From: JALYUM01 sp036688685
GTDB taxonomy: Bacteria; Pseudomonadota; Gammaproteobacteria; Burkholderiales; Burkholderiaceae_D
Assembly: GCF_036688685.1 (NCBI RefSeq)
Contig: NZ_JAQQPS010000006.1
Span: forward strand, 186,001 to 250,000
Reading direction: 5' to 3'
DNA length: 64,000 nucleotides
Positions 42,412 to 52,009 of the stretch are shown in pieces. How positions within the stretch are numbered: the first letter of the stretch is position 1; each line of letters begins with the position of its first letter. A program made the translations under genes and the position numbers. Below the pieces are notes generated by a model, which was given only the letters and a program-made list of their open reading frames with translations, did not search any database and was not told the origin of the DNA.

Positions 42412-43386
42412 TTAACGCGCCCCTAACGCTTTCGATACCCGCACGCAATGCGCCACCTGCGCCGCAATCGGCGCCGGCACCGGCACCTCGCCGTCAAGTG
42501 CGCGCGCGATCCACTCGGCGGTGGCGGCCGCATCGCGCGCTTCCGGGGCCGGCGCGACATGGTCGGTGGGCGCGTCGCGCTCGGCGATCAGTAAGCGCTC
42601 GCTACCGTGGAACCAGTCGATGGCCTGAGCGCGGTTGGCATTGGCCACCGTCTCGCCCTCGGTGCCGCGCATCAGGAAGGCATCGCCGCGCCCCTTTGGC
42701 GCTGCCGTGACGAAATAGGCGGCCAGCGTTTCCAGATACTCGGGGTGGGTGTACGAGACCAGCCGCAGCGCCGGTCCGGCGAAGGGCTGCAGGATCTTGG
42801 CCAGCGTGTGCGCCGAGTTGCGCACGCCCAGGATGCGGCGCAGCGCGAGCTGGTGCGCCAGTTGCGGCGCCAGGTCTTCGATCGGCATGAACGCCGGCTG
42901 TTTCCACGAAAACACTTCGGCCGCTTCCATGGCGGAGCGCGACGGCGACAGGCCCATGGCCGCGAAAATTTCGGCGCTGGTAACGCGGCCCGGATCGGTC
43001 GACACGCCATGCACCAGCACAGGCACGCCTTCGCGCGCGAGCAGCAGCGCCAGCAGCGGCGTCAAATTCGCCATCTTGCGCGCACCGTTATAGCTGGGAA
43101 TGAGGACCGGCGCAAATTCTCCCGGCGGCATGGCCAGCGGGGGGAACGAGGCCTCCGCCGCCGCCAGGAAACCGGCGATTTCGTCGACCGACTCGCCCTT
43201 GATGCGCATGGCCAGCAGCAGGCCGCCCATCTCCAGGTCGGACACGCGCCCGGCCAGCATGGCCGTGTACAGGGTGTTGGCGTCCACGCGCGACATGCTG
43301 CGCGCGCCTTTGACGCCACGGCCGACCTCCTTGATGAAGGGGGCGGCCAGGAAGGGTTCGAGCGGGAGTGAGGTGTCGATCTGCAT
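42412..43386 (-). CDS. ybiB: YbiB-like TrpD2 family DNA-binding protein
   Basis: 324 residues with the anthranilate phosphoribosyltransferase-like fold: LYTAMLAGRVSDLEMGGLLLAMRIKGE, VLVHGVSTDPGRV, and MRGTEGE. The glycine-rich PRPP loop of true TrpD (GTGGD) is absent, and no trp gene is nearby, so tryptophan synthesis is unlikely. E. coli YbiB of this family binds DNA nonspecifically and is LexA-regulated. It is divergent from aroG with a 101-base gap. Confidence 0.85.
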   Translation of the reverse strand: MQIDTSLPLEPFLAAPFIKEVGRGVKGARSMSRVDANTLYTAMLAGRVSDLEMGGLLLAMRIKGESVDEIAGFLAAAEASFPPLAMPPGEFAPVLIPSYNGARKMANLTPLLALLLAREGVPVLVHGVSTDPGRVTSAEIFAAMGLSPSRSAMEAAEVFSWKQPAFMPIEDLAPQLAHQLALRRILGVRNSAHTLAKILQPFAGPALRLVSYTHPEYLETLAAYFVTAAPKGRGDAFLMRGTEGETVANANRAQAIDWFHGSERLLIAERDAPTDHVAPAPEARDAAATAEWIARALDGEVPVPAPIAAQVAHCVRVSKALGAR

Positions 43387-43487
43387 GGCCGTAGCTTATC
43401 ATTCCACGGTCATTTTAACGGCGCCGGCAGCATGCGCTGCTGTTTAGTAATACACTGACCCTCCCCCGGAAAGAATTTTGCAGAACC

Positions 43488-44549
43488 ATGATCATTACTA
43501 AAGACATCGAAAACAGCAACGTCAGCTCGTTCGCGCTGATGCCCACCCCTGCCGAATTGCACCAGCGCCTGCCGCTGACCGATCTGGCATTCGACACCGT
43601 CATGCGCGGGCGCGAAGCGCTGCGCAACATCATCGACCGCAAGGACAAGCGCCTGTTCGTAGTGGTGGGACCGTGCTCGATCCACGATCCGGAAGCGGGC
43701 CTGGACTACGCGCGCCGCCTGAAAGCGCTGCAGGAAGAACTCGCCGACACCATGCTGCTGGTCATGCGCGTGTATTTCGAAAAGCCGCGCACCACCACCG
43801 GCTGGAAGGGCTATATCAACGATCCCGACATGGACGATTCCTTCCGCGTCGACGCCGGCATGGAAAAAGCGCGCCAGTTCCTGCTCGATGTCTGCGAACT
43901 CGGTTTGCCGACCGCCACCGAAGCGCTCGATCCGATCTCGCCGCAATACCTGGGCGATTTGATCGCCTGGACCGCAATCGGCGCGCGCACCACCGAATCG
44001 CAGACGCACCGCGAAATGTCATCGGGTTTGTCGACGCCGGTCGGTTTTAAAAATGGCACCGATGGCGATATCAGCATTGCGATCAATGCCGTGCTGTCGT
44101 CTTCGCATCCGCATTCCTTCCTGGGCATTAACGACCGCGGCACGGTATCGATCGTGCGCACCAGCGGCAATGCCTATGGCCACGTGGTGTTGCGCGGCGG
44201 CGGGGACCGGCCGAATTACGACTCGGTGTCGGTGGCCATTGCCGCGCAGGCGCTGAAGAAAGCCGGACTGCCGGCCAATCTGGTGGTCGATTGCTCGCAT
44301 GCGAACAGCTATAAAAAGCCGGAATTGCAGCCGCTGGTAATGTCGGATGTGATCCAGCAGATCCGCCACGGCAACGATTCCATTGTCGGCGTGATGATCG
44401 AATCGAATATCGTCAGCGGGAATCAGCCGATTCCGAAGGATTTGACGCAGCTGAAATATGGCTGTTCGGTGACGGATGGGTGTATCGGATGGGAAGAGAC
44501 GGTGGCGATGCTGCGCAGTGCGCACAAGGAGTTGTTGCAGCGGCCTTGA
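43488..44549 (+). CDS. aroG: 3-deoxy-7-phosphoheptulonate synthase (DAHP synthase, class I)
   Basis: 353 residues. Family motifs: VVVGPCSIHDPEAGLDYA, YFEKPRTTTGWKGYINDP, VGFKNGTDG and VDCSHANSYKKP with metal ligands Cys and His. It condenses phosphoenolpyruvate and erythrose 4-phosphate to start aromatic amino acid synthesis. Length and order match AroG/AroF/AroH; which feedback inhibitor it answers to cannot be settled by eye. Confidence 0.93.
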   Translation: MIITKDIENSNVSSFALMPTPAELHQRLPLTDLAFDTVMRGREALRNIIDRKDKRLFVVVGPCSIHDPEAGLDYARRLKALQEELADTMLLVMRVYFEKPRTTTGWKGYINDPDMDDSFRVDAGMEKARQFLLDVCELGLPTATEALDPISPQYLGDLIAWTAIGARTTESQTHREMSSGLSTPVGFKNGTDGDISIAINAVLSSSHPHSFLGINDRGTVSIVRTSGNAYGHVVLRGGGDRPNYDSVSVAIAAQALKKAGLPANLVVDCSHANSYKKPELQPLVMSDVIQQIRHGNDSIVGVMIESNIVSGNQPIPKDLTQLKYGCSVTDGCIGWEETVAMLRSAHKELLQRP

Positions 44550-44576
44550 ATGCCTTCTGGTGTCGATTTAGATGGT

Positions 44577-44657
44577 ATGGGTCCCCGCCTGCGCGGGGAT
44601 GACGTTTTTAAGATCGTTGGCCTGAATGCCGTCATTCCCGCGCAGGCGGGAACCCAT
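44577..44657. repeat. Palindromic intergenic repeat between aroG and tsaD
   Basis: The 28-base arms 44577-44604 and 44630-44657 are inverted copies matching at 26 of 28 bases; each contains CCGCCTGCGCGGG and ends with ATGACG / CGTCAT. The 25-base centre is not conserved-looking. The motif is of a type dispersed in many proteobacterial genomes. The hairpin could also serve as terminator for aroG. Confidence 0.7.
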
Positions 44658-44726
44658 AACCCTCCCCCGAAGTAGGCGTTCTCCGCGTCGTACAATACCC
44701 GCCTCAACTTCAAAGCAAACAAAATC

Positions 44727-45773
44727 ATGATCGTTCTCGGCGTCGAATCCTCCTGCGATGAAACCGGCCTCGCCCTGTATGACACCGAGCGCGGCCTGTT
44801 GTCGCACGCGCTGCATTCCCAGGTGGCCATGCACGAAGAGTACGGCGGCGTCGTCCCCGAACTCGCCTCGCGCGACCATGTACGGCGCGCCATTCCCTTA
44901 TTAAAAGAAACGTTGGCCCGCGCCGATCTGCCGATGTCGGCGATCGACGCCATCGCCTACACGCAAGGCCCGGGCCTGGCCGGCGCACTGCTGGTTGGCT
45001 CCTCGATTGCGAATGCCCTGGCGCTGGCGCTCGATAAACCCGTGCTGGGCGTGCACCATCTGGAAGGCCATTTGCTCTCGCCGCTGCTGGCGACCGAGCG
45101 CCCGGCCTTTCCCTTCATCGCCCTGCTCGTCTCCGGCGGCCACACGCAATTGATGCGCGTCGACGGCGTCGGCAAATACACGCTGCTGGGCGAAACGCTC
45201 GATGATGCCGCCGGCGAAGCGTTCGACAAATCGGCCAAATTGCTGGGCCTCGGTTATCCGGGCGGTCCGGCCATCTCAACCCTGGCCGAATCGGGCGACC
45301 CGACCGTCTACAAATTGCCGCGCCCGATGCTGCATTCAAAAGACTTCAATTTCAGTTTTTCGGGCCTGAAAACGGCGGTGCTGACGGTCGTGAAAAACCA
45401 TGAAGAAAAAGTGGTGGCGAATATCTGCGCGCAGGACAAGGCGAATATCGCGCGCGGCTTTGTCGATGCGATCGTCGACGTACTGACCGCCAAATGCGTC
45501 AGTGCGCTGCGCCATACCGGCCTGCACCGGCTGGTGATCGCCGGCGGGGTCGGCGCCAATACGCAGTTGCGCGCCTCGCTCAATGCCGCTGCCGCCAAAA
45601 AGAACTTCAAGGTGTATTACCCGGAGCTGGAATTTTGCACCGATAACGGCGCCATGATCGCGTTTGCCGGCGCCCTGCGTTTGCAGCAAAATCCGGGCGC
45701 CGCCAAGCGCGAATATGGCTTCAATGTCAGGCCACGCTGGCCGTTGGACCAGATCGATACACCTGCAACGTGA
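44727..45773 (+). CDS. tsaD: tRNA N6-threonylcarbamoyladenosine transferase TsaD
   Basis: 348 residues. Signature LGVESSCDETGLALYD at the start, QVAMHEEYGGVVPELASRDH, metal-binding LGVHHLEGHLLSP, and GLGYPGGP and GGVGANTQLR further on. With TsaB and TsaE it adds threonylcarbamoyl to A37 of ANN-decoding tRNAs. In many betaproteobacteria the gene is preceded by a rpsU operon; here rpsU lies 6 kb away. Confidence 0.96.
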   Translation: MIVLGVESSCDETGLALYDTERGLLSHALHSQVAMHEEYGGVVPELASRDHVRRAIPLLKETLARADLPMSAIDAIAYTQGPGLAGALLVGSSIANALALALDKPVLGVHHLEGHLLSPLLATERPAFPFIALLVSGGHTQLMRVDGVGKYTLLGETLDDAAGEAFDKSAKLLGLGYPGGPAISTLAESGDPTVYKLPRPMLHSKDFNFSFSGLKTAVLTVVKNHEEKVVANICAQDKANIARGFVDAIVDVLTAKCVSALRHTGLHRLVIAGGVGANTQLRASLNAAAAKKNFKVYYPELEFCTDNGAMIAFAGALRLQQNPGAAKREYGFNVRPRWPLDQIDTPAT

Positions 45774-45840
45774 CTACGGTGTGACCACCGACTGTTAATT
45801 AATGGCACACTCCCTGCGTTGTGTATCACGGAGGTGCTTC

Positions 45841-46689
45841 ATGCGTGTAGTGAGTTGGAACATCCATTGGGGCTGTGGCAAGGACGGACGCATCCGCATC
45901 CACGCCATTATCGACGTCTTGCGCAAGTTGAATGCCGACGTCATCTGCCTGCAGGAAGTGGCAGCGAATCACCCCGAACTCGAAGGCGGCGCCAGTGCCA
46001 ACCAGTTCAAGCAGTTGTCCGGCGCACTCGGAACCTATCAGGCGATCGAACACGCACCCAGCGAGATCTATCGTCATAACACGCCGCGCCTGTTCGGCAA
46101 TTTGCTGTTGTCGAAATACCGCATCACGCAGGTGCAGCGTCACATGCTGCCGTGGCCGGCCGATCCGGTCAGCCCGGCCGGCATGCCGCGCGGCGCCATC
46201 GAAGCCGTGCTGGACGCACCTGGCGGCAGGGTGCGCATGCTGACCACGCACCTGGAATATTATTCAGCCGTCCAACGCGCCGCCCAGGTGCAGCAGCTAC
46301 GCCGCCTGCATGGCGAAGCGTGCGCACGCGCCAGCGCACCAGGCATGGACGGGCAGCTCGACGCGCCCTTCCAGCTCGGCCCCCGCCCTGCTTCCGCGAT
46401 CTTCTGTGGCGATTTTAATTTTGCACCGGGCTCAAGCGATTACGATGCCATGCTGGCGCCGCCTGGCGACACGCCGACACTGCCGCTGGTCGATGCCTGG
46501 CAAGCCGCGCGCGACGGCCAGACGCGCGCGCCCACCGTCGGCCTGCACGGCTACAAGTGGCCGGACCAGGCGGCTTGCCTGGATTATTTCTTCGTGACGG
46601 AGGACCTCGCGCCGCGCGTGCGGGCCGTGGAAGTGCAGTCCGAGACGGCTGCCTCGGACCACCAGCCAATTGTGCTGGACCTGGATTAG
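45841..46689 (+). CDS. Endonuclease/exonuclease/phosphatase-family protein (1)
   Basis: 282 residues. Metal-dependent EEP fold: RVVSWNIHWGCG, VICLQEVAAN (catalytic Glu), LTTHLEYYS, IFCGDFNFAP (Asp/Asn pair) and a terminal SDHQPIVLDL with the catalytic His. No signal peptide. The substrate may be DNA, nucleotide or phospholipid head group; sequence does not tell. ATG 45841 follows GGAGGT. Its stop overlaps the convergent FrnE gene by 4 bases. Confidence 0.85.
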   Translation: MRVVSWNIHWGCGKDGRIRIHAIIDVLRKLNADVICLQEVAANHPELEGGASANQFKQLSGALGTYQAIEHAPSEIYRHNTPRLFGNLLLSKYRITQVQRHMLPWPADPVSPAGMPRGAIEAVLDAPGGRVRMLTTHLEYYSAVQRAAQVQQLRRLHGEACARASAPGMDGQLDAPFQLGPRPASAIFCGDFNFAPGSSDYDAMLAPPGDTPTLPLVDAWQAARDGQTRAPTVGLHGYKWPDQAACLDYFFVTEDLAPRVRAVEVQSETAASDHQPIVLDLD

Positions 46690-47345
46690 GCTTCGGCTTC
46701 GGCTTCGGCTGCGATCTGGCGCAGCGCCTTCTCGAACACGTCGGGAGTCTGGCCACCGGAAATCAGGTGGCGCTCGTTGATGATGATGGCGGGCACCGAA
46801 CTGATGCCGGCGCGGCGATAGAATTCTTCCTTTTCACGCACTTCACCAGCAAACTCGTTCGAGGCCAGTACATCGGCCGCTCTGGCCGGATCGAGACCGA
46901 CTTCGGTGGCCACGCGCAGCAACACCTCGTGCGACGCGGGGCTTTCACCCTTCGTGAAATAAGCGGTGAACAGCGCGTGTTTCAGTTCGCTTTGCAGGCC
47001 TTCTTCGTCGGCCCAGTGCAGCAGGCGGTGTGCGTCGAAGGTATTCCAGATGCGGTCGCGTGCGCCCATTTCAAAACGGAAGCCGACCGACTCGCCGCGC
47101 TGGCGCAGCATTTCCTGCGACTGCTTGCGCTGCTCCGGCGTGGAGCCGTATTTTTTCGTGATGTGTTCGCCGATGTCCTCGCCTTCGGGGGCCATTTGCG
47201 GGTTCAGTTCAAACGGCTGGAAGTGGATGGTGGCGCTGACGGCATCGCTGGCGTTGGCAAGCGCCTGCTCGAGGGACTTCAGGCCGACGATGCACCACGG
47301 GCAGGAAACGTCGGAGACGAAGTCGATTTTGATGGGTTTGGTCAT
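46686..47345 (-). CDS. DsbA-family oxidoreductase, FrnE-like
   Basis: 219 residues. Thioredoxin fold with active site SCPWCIVG and a helical insert, then the cis-Pro segment SSVPAIIINERHLISGGQ. No signal peptide, so it is a cytoplasmic FrnE-type isomerase/oxidoreductase rather than periplasmic DsbA. Its last residues are an EAEAEA tail made by a triplicated hexamer (CTTCGG). The start at 47345 opens the domain; a longer frame to 47366 adds seven residues. Confidence 0.88.
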   Translation of the reverse strand: MTKPIKIDFVSDVSCPWCIVGLKSLEQALANASDAVSATIHFQPFELNPQMAPEGEDIGEHITKKYGSTPEQRKQSQEMLRQRGESVGFRFEMGARDRIWNTFDAHRLLHWADEEGLQSELKHALFTAYFTKGESPASHEVLLRVATEVGLDPARAADVLASNEFAGEVREKEEFYRRAGISSVPAIIINERHLISGGQTPDVFEKALRQIAAEAEAEA

Positions 47346-47401
47346 GATGGTCGCCTTATAAAACATGCAGGTGGGGCTGCGCGGGCGAACATCAAGGTGG
47401 C

Positions 47402-48028
47402 TTAGTTCTTTTTGACAGCCCCGGCCGATGCCTTGCTGCCGATCTTGGACTCTTTACCTGCCAGCAAATTGGAAATATTGCTCGCGTGCCGGTACAGCAG
47501 CAGCGCGCTCATCACCACGATGGCGGCCAGGATCGTATCGGCCCCCAGCGCGATGCCGTAGTACACCGGCGCGAGTACAGCGGCGACCAGGGCGGCCAGC
47601 GACGAGTAGCGCGAAACGTAGGCCACCAGCAGCCACGTCACCAGCACCGCCAGTCCGAGCAGAGGATGAATGCCGAGCAGCACGCCCAGCGCGGTGGCCA
47701 CGCCCTTGCCGCCAATGAAACGGAAGAACACCGGCCATAGGTGACCGAGGAAGACGGCGATCGCCACCAGCGCAATCCCGGTCTCGTCGACGCCGTAGCG
47801 GTCGGCCAGGCGCAGCGCCAGCCAGACCGCGAACCAGCCCTTGGCGCCATCGCCGATCAAGGTTGCGATGGCGGCTTTCTTGTTGCCGCTGCGCAGGACG
47901 TTGGTGGCGCCCGGGTTTTTCGAGCCATAGGTGCGCGGATCGGAAATGCCGAAGGCGCGGCTCATGACCACGGCAAAGGAAATCGAGCCGATCAGGTAGG
48001 CGACGACGGTAAAAATCAGGGTGTTCAT
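47402..48028 (-). CDS. plsY: Glycerol-3-phosphate acyltransferase PlsY
   Basis: 208 residues, five membrane segments. Conserved loops: SKNPGATNVLR (phosphate site), GDGAKGWFAVWLA, and GGKGVATALGVLLG. It transfers acyl from acyl-phosphate to glycerol 3-phosphate at the inner membrane to make lysophosphatidate. It lies 70 bases after the ybaK-like gene on the same strand. Confidence 0.95.
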   Translation of the reverse strand: MNTLIFTVVAYLIGSISFAVVMSRAFGISDPRTYGSKNPGATNVLRSGNKKAAIATLIGDGAKGWFAVWLALRLADRYGVDETGIALVAIAVFLGHLWPVFFRFIGGKGVATALGVLLGIHPLLGLAVLVTWLLVAYVSRYSSLAALVAAVLAPVYYGIALGADTILAAIVVMSALLLYRHASNISNLLAGKESKIGSKASAGAVKKN

Positions 48029-48098
48029 GCAGGCTCTCTTCTTGTTGGGCAACCATCCGGGTGCGTGAATATACACCAGCCGGTGCAGCCGGCGATAG

Positions 48099-48590
48099 TC
48101 AGTCTTCCAGCGCGCACTGAACCGGTTTGGCTTGCACCAGCCCGGCGGCCACGCGCGGGTCGAGCGCCACCAGGTAGCCGCGCCGGCCGCCATTGATATA
48201 GATCGTTTCCAGCTCGAGGATGCTGGCCTCGATGTACACCGGCAGCGCCTTGCGCGTGCCGAACGGCGAGGTGCCGCCGACCTGGTAGCCGGAGTGGCGC
48301 TGCGCCACCTCCGGCTTGCACGGTTCGACCGACTTGCAGCCGATCGCGCGCGCGAGATTCTTGGTCGATACCTTGCGGTCACCATGCATCAGCACGATCA
48401 GCGGCCTGGCTGCCTCGTCCTGCATGACCAGCGTCTTGATGACGATGTGCTCATCCACGCCGAGGGCACGCGCCGAGGCCGAGGTGCCGCCCTTTTCTTC
48501 ATAGGAATAAGGATGATCGGCAAACACCGCCTGGTGCTTGCGCAGGAACTGGGTGGCCGGCGTTTCGGACACGTGCTCTTTCTTTGCCAT
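48099..48590 (-). CDS. ybaK: YbaK/EbsC-family aminoacyl-tRNA deacylase
   Basis: 163 residues of the INS/YbaK domain: AVFADHPYSYEE, VIKTLVMQDEAARPLIVLM, and GYQVGGTSPFGTRKALPVYI, the GG(T/V)SPFG loop that marks YbaK/EbsC. It would clear Cys- or other mischarged tRNA-Pro in trans, in the cytoplasm. Substrate preference within the family is not resolvable here. Confidence 0.9.
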   Translation of the reverse strand: MAKKEHVSETPATQFLRKHQAVFADHPYSYEEKGGTSASARALGVDEHIVIKTLVMQDEAARPLIVLMHGDRKVSTKNLARAIGCKSVEPCKPEVAQRHSGYQVGGTSPFGTRKALPVYIEASILELETIYINGGRRGYLVALDPRVAAGLVQAKPVQCALED

Positions 48591-48629
48591 GCGTGGTACG
48601 CTTCAAACTAAACGGAGGAGTTTCTGATT

Positions 48630-49604
48630 ATGCAGCAAGAGCTTCGCTTTGCCACCTTTAATGCGTTCAACCTGGCCCCGCCCGGTGTGAAGCTTTACGA
48701 CAACCTGGTGCCCTCCACGCCCGAACAATACGAAGCAAAACTCGACTGGACGGCGCGCCAGATCGACCTGATCGACGCGGACGTCATCGGCTTCCAGGAA
48801 ATTTTTTCGCAAGCCGCCCTGCGCGCGGCGCTGGCACGCACCACGAAATATTGTCACGCCGCCCACATCGGCTTCGACCCGGACCCGGACGCGCCGCGCC
48901 TGACCCCCAGCGTGGCCCTGGTGACGCGCTTTCCGCAGGCCCAGGCGGCGTCCCAGCTGGTCGATTTTCCGTCAGGTATCGACATGCCGCCCGGCAGCCG
49001 CGACGCCGAACGTTTTACGCGCGCGCCCCTGCACGTGGCGCTGCAGGTGACGCCCGACCTGGTCATCGACGTGGTGGTGGTGCACCTCAAATCGCGCCGG
49101 CCCGATTACCGCAACGGCGACTCGGGCGACGACCCGCAACTGTATGCACTGGCCTGCCTGCGCTCACTGGTGCGGCGCGGTACCGAGGCGGCGGCCCTGC
49201 GCGTGCTGCTGGCCGACATGGCGCGCAGCCAGAAGCGCCCGCGCATCGTCATGGGCGACTTCAACGATGTGTCGGACGCCGTCACCACCGGCATCGTGAT
49301 GGGCGTCGGCGCGCCGCTTGGCGAGCGCCTGTTCGATGCCTGCCAGCTGCAGCGCCGCTTCGACTGCCAGCGCGATGTGGCCTTCTCCTGCGTCCACGAC
49401 GGCCGCTACAGCACCATCGACCACGTACTGGTGTCCGAAGATTTCCACCGCGATTTACCGAATGCCATCGGCGAAGTGGTCGACGTCATCAGCCTGAACG
49501 ACCACTTGCTGCTGGGCTTGCCGGAGGCGTCCGACCATGGCCAGGTAATTGCGCGCCTGCGCCTGTTCGACGAGAGTCACGGCTTCATCGAAGCCGGACT
49601 GTAA
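48630..49604 (+). CDS. Endonuclease/exonuclease/phosphatase-family protein (2)
   Basis: 324 residues. EEP fold: RFATFNAFNLAPPG, DVIGFQEIFS, VVVVHLKSRRPDYRN, IVMGDFNDVSD, YSTIDHVLVSEDF and ASDHGQVIAR. It differs clearly from the EEP protein at 45841 and resembles the branch with longer insertions found beside DNA or phosphodiester metabolism genes. GGAGGAG lies upstream of the ATG. Its last 20 bases overlap the 3' end of the convergent GGDEF-EAL gene. Confidence 0.85.
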   Translation: MQQELRFATFNAFNLAPPGVKLYDNLVPSTPEQYEAKLDWTARQIDLIDADVIGFQEIFSQAALRAALARTTKYCHAAHIGFDPDPDAPRLTPSVALVTRFPQAQAASQLVDFPSGIDMPPGSRDAERFTRAPLHVALQVTPDLVIDVVVVHLKSRRPDYRNGDSGDDPQLYALACLRSLVRRGTEAAALRVLLADMARSQKRPRIVMGDFNDVSDAVTTGIVMGVGAPLGERLFDACQLQRRFDCQRDVAFSCVHDGRYSTIDHVLVSEDFHRDLPNAIGEVVDVISLNDHLLLGLPEASDHGQVIARLRLFDESHGFIEAGL

Positions 49605-51732
49605 AGTTCGGCACCAGCGCTGGCGGGGCGGCAATATATCCCTGGTATTCATCGCAGCCGTGTTCCACCAGGAAGCGCAGCTGCTCATCGGTTTCCACGC
49701 CCTCGGCCAGCACTTTCAATTTTAAACTGCGCGCCACCGCGATGATGGCCGGAATCATGCCGGCTTCGTTGGGGTCGCTGACGATGTCGTCGACGAAGCT
49801 GCGGTCGATTTTTAATTTGGACAAGGGAAAGCGCCGCAACCAGGACAGGCTCGAGTAGCCGGTGCCGAAGTCGTCCACGGTCAGGTGCACGCCCCGCTCG
49901 GTGAGCGCGGTCATGGTGGCGCCGGTGGCGGCATCGCCGCGCATGATGACCGCCTCCGTCACTTCCAGCTCCAGGGCGTCTGCCGGCAGCCCGGTACTGA
50001 GCAAGGCATGGTCGACCGTGTCGATGAAGAGATGGTCGATGAACTGGCTGGCCGACAGGTTGACCGCCACCGTCATGCCAAGGCCGCCGTCGCGCCACAC
50101 TTTGGCCTGACGGCACGCTTCGTGCAGCACCCAGTTGCCGATGGGAACGGCCAGACCACAGTCTTCGGCCACGGCCAGAAAATCGCCAGGCAGCAGCAAG
50201 CCGCGCTGTGGATGGCGCCAGCGGATCAGCGCTTCCGCCGCCACCACGTGCCCGCTGGCCATGTCAATCTCGGGCTGGTATTCCAGGACGAACTCGCCAT
50301 TGATGAGTGCGGCGCGCAACTGGTTTTCGAGCTGCACGCGCGCTTGCACGTGGGCATTCATGTCGGCGCTGAAGAACTGAAATGCGCTGCGGCCATTTTG
50401 CTTGGCATGGTACATCGCCGCATCCGCATGGCGCAGCAGGGTGTCCTCGTCTTCGCCGTCGTTGGGACAAATGGCAATGCCGATCGATACCGTGAGGCGC
50501 AGTTCCTGGCCGCTGGCGTGCATGGGCTGGGCCAGCGCGCCCATGATGGTGGTGGCCACGTGGGCGGCCTGGTCGGCGCCGCCGCTGTCGGCCAGCAGCA
50601 CCACGAATTCGTCGCCACCCAGGCGGCAGACGGTATCGACACCGCGCACGCATTGCGTGAGGCGCAAGGCGACCTGCTGCAGCACGGCGTCACCGGCGTG
50701 GTGGCCGTGGTTGTCGTTGATGCCCTTGAAGTTGTCCAGGTCGAGGAACATCAGCGCGAAGCGGTTGTGCTGGCGTTTCACCTTGGCCAGCGCTTGCTGC
50801 AGGCGGTCGAGGAACAGCACGCGGTTTGGCAAACCGGTGAGTGCGTCGTGTTCGGCCTGGTGGCGGGCGCGCTGTTCGACCGCCTTGCGTTCGCTGATAT
50901 CGGTGAGCACGGCGACATAACTGTTGACGATGCCAGCCGGTTCGCGGATGGCGGTCAAGGCCAGCCATACCGGGCTGGACTGGCCGTCGCCGCGCACCAC
51001 TGCCAGTTCGCCTTCCCAGTGGCCCTGGCTGGCGGCGCTATGCCAGACCCTGCGCAGTTGCGCTGCTTCGGCGCCGGCTGCGGTTTTTGCGTCGGTACGC
51101 GTTTCCGCGCGCTCGTCGATGATGCCAAACAGCCCTGGGGCCGGCTTGCCCACGACAGCATCCTTCTGCAACCCACTCAGCTCGGTGAACGCGCGATTCA
51201 GCGCCAGCACGTGCTGGTCGGCGTCGAGCACCAGCATGGCATTGTGGGCGTTGTTGAAAACGCGGCCGGCGTGCTGCAGCGAGTCTTCCAGCATGTGGCG
51301 GTCGCTGATGTCGAACTCCATGCAGAACACTTGCTGGGTGACGCCGTCGTGCACCACCGGAAAATGGCTGGAATACATCCAGCGCCGGCCGCCGTCGCGC
51401 AGGCGCACTTCCCAGTCGCGTGGCGCGGGCGCGACGCCGGTGCGCCAGATTTGTTCGATCATGCTGTCGAAGTCGCCGTTGCCGACGTGCTCGACCAGCT
51501 TGTCCAGCGGCTGGCCGAGCGCCTCGGGGGTAGGCACGCCGAACACAGCGGCACAGGTGCTGTTCCAGAAGCGCACGCGGCCTTCGCGGTCCTGACAGTG
51601 CACGGCCACCGAGGGGGTCAGTTCAATCGCGGCAACGAAGCTGTACAGCGCGTCCAGTGCCTGGAAGCCGGTCGCGGAAGCGGCGCCGTCGCCGACGGTG
51701 GCACCGGGAAAGACGAGCGATTCCTTGTACAC
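49585..51732 (-). CDS. PAS-PAS-GGDEF-EAL cyclic-di-GMP signalling protein
   Basis: 715 residues starting at GTG 51732 (AAAGGGG nine bases upstream). Two PAS domains (about 30-150 and 160-285, the second with NAMLVLDADQHVLALNRAF), a GGDEF domain with an intact RLGGDEFVVLL, and an EAL domain with AAEALIRWRHP and DDFGTGYSSLSWL. Both catalytic sites look intact, so it may make and degrade c-di-GMP, with PAS input setting the balance. No membrane segment; cytoplasmic. It is divergent from the RND operon. Confidence 0.93.
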   Translation of the reverse strand: MYKESLVFPGATVGDGAASATGFQALDALYSFVAAIELTPSVAVHCQDREGRVRFWNSTCAAVFGVPTPEALGQPLDKLVEHVGNGDFDSMIEQIWRTGVAPAPRDWEVRLRDGGRRWMYSSHFPVVHDGVTQQVFCMEFDISDRHMLEDSLQHAGRVFNNAHNAMLVLDADQHVLALNRAFTELSGLQKDAVVGKPAPGLFGIIDERAETRTDAKTAAGAEAAQLRRVWHSAASQGHWEGELAVVRGDGQSSPVWLALTAIREPAGIVNSYVAVLTDISERKAVEQRARHQAEHDALTGLPNRVLFLDRLQQALAKVKRQHNRFALMFLDLDNFKGINDNHGHHAGDAVLQQVALRLTQCVRGVDTVCRLGGDEFVVLLADSGGADQAAHVATTIMGALAQPMHASGQELRLTVSIGIAICPNDGEDEDTLLRHADAAMYHAKQNGRSAFQFFSADMNAHVQARVQLENQLRAALINGEFVLEYQPEIDMASGHVVAAEALIRWRHPQRGLLLPGDFLAVAEDCGLAVPIGNWVLHEACRQAKVWRDGGLGMTVAVNLSASQFIDHLFIDTVDHALLSTGLPADALELEVTEAVIMRGDAATGATMTALTERGVHLTVDDFGTGYSSLSWLRRFPLSKLKIDRSFVDDIVSDPNEAGMIPAIIAVARSLKLKVLAEGVETDEQLRFLVEHGCDEYQGYIAAPPALVPNFTVRLR

Positions 51733-52009
51733 AGAAAAACCCCTTTCACAACGTGCTGCGTGGCGGGCGAGCAGGCCCGGTAAGCCCCATCTTGTGCCGC
51801 CAACGCGATCACTACTTGCGCACTCGCAAACGAGATATTGGACAGCCGCCCGGCCTGCGCAATGTGCATTTCAGTGCGCAGAAAGCACCGCCTGTCGCAA
51901 TCCTGACCCGTTAGACAACCCGCGTACTTATAGTTTCACCATGCGCGTGGAGCTCCATCTTTGCCCTAGACGGAGCACAGGCGCCCCGCCCTCCCAATAA
52001 GAAAAGACC

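Noticed and set aside
42412..43386. trpD (anthranilate phosphoribosyltransferase)
   Set aside because: The fold is right but the PRPP-binding glycine loop is missing and no trp genes are near; YbiB-like is the better call.
46681..46705. Tandem CTTCGG hexamers at the end of the FrnE-like gene
   Set aside because: Only three copies, coding for an EAEAEA tail; too short to call a functional repeat.
49885..51783. 632-codon frame antisense to the GGDEF-EAL gene
   Set aside because: Composition is His/Gln/Arg-rich as expected of a reverse frame; the opposite strand encodes intact PAS, GGDEF and EAL motifs.
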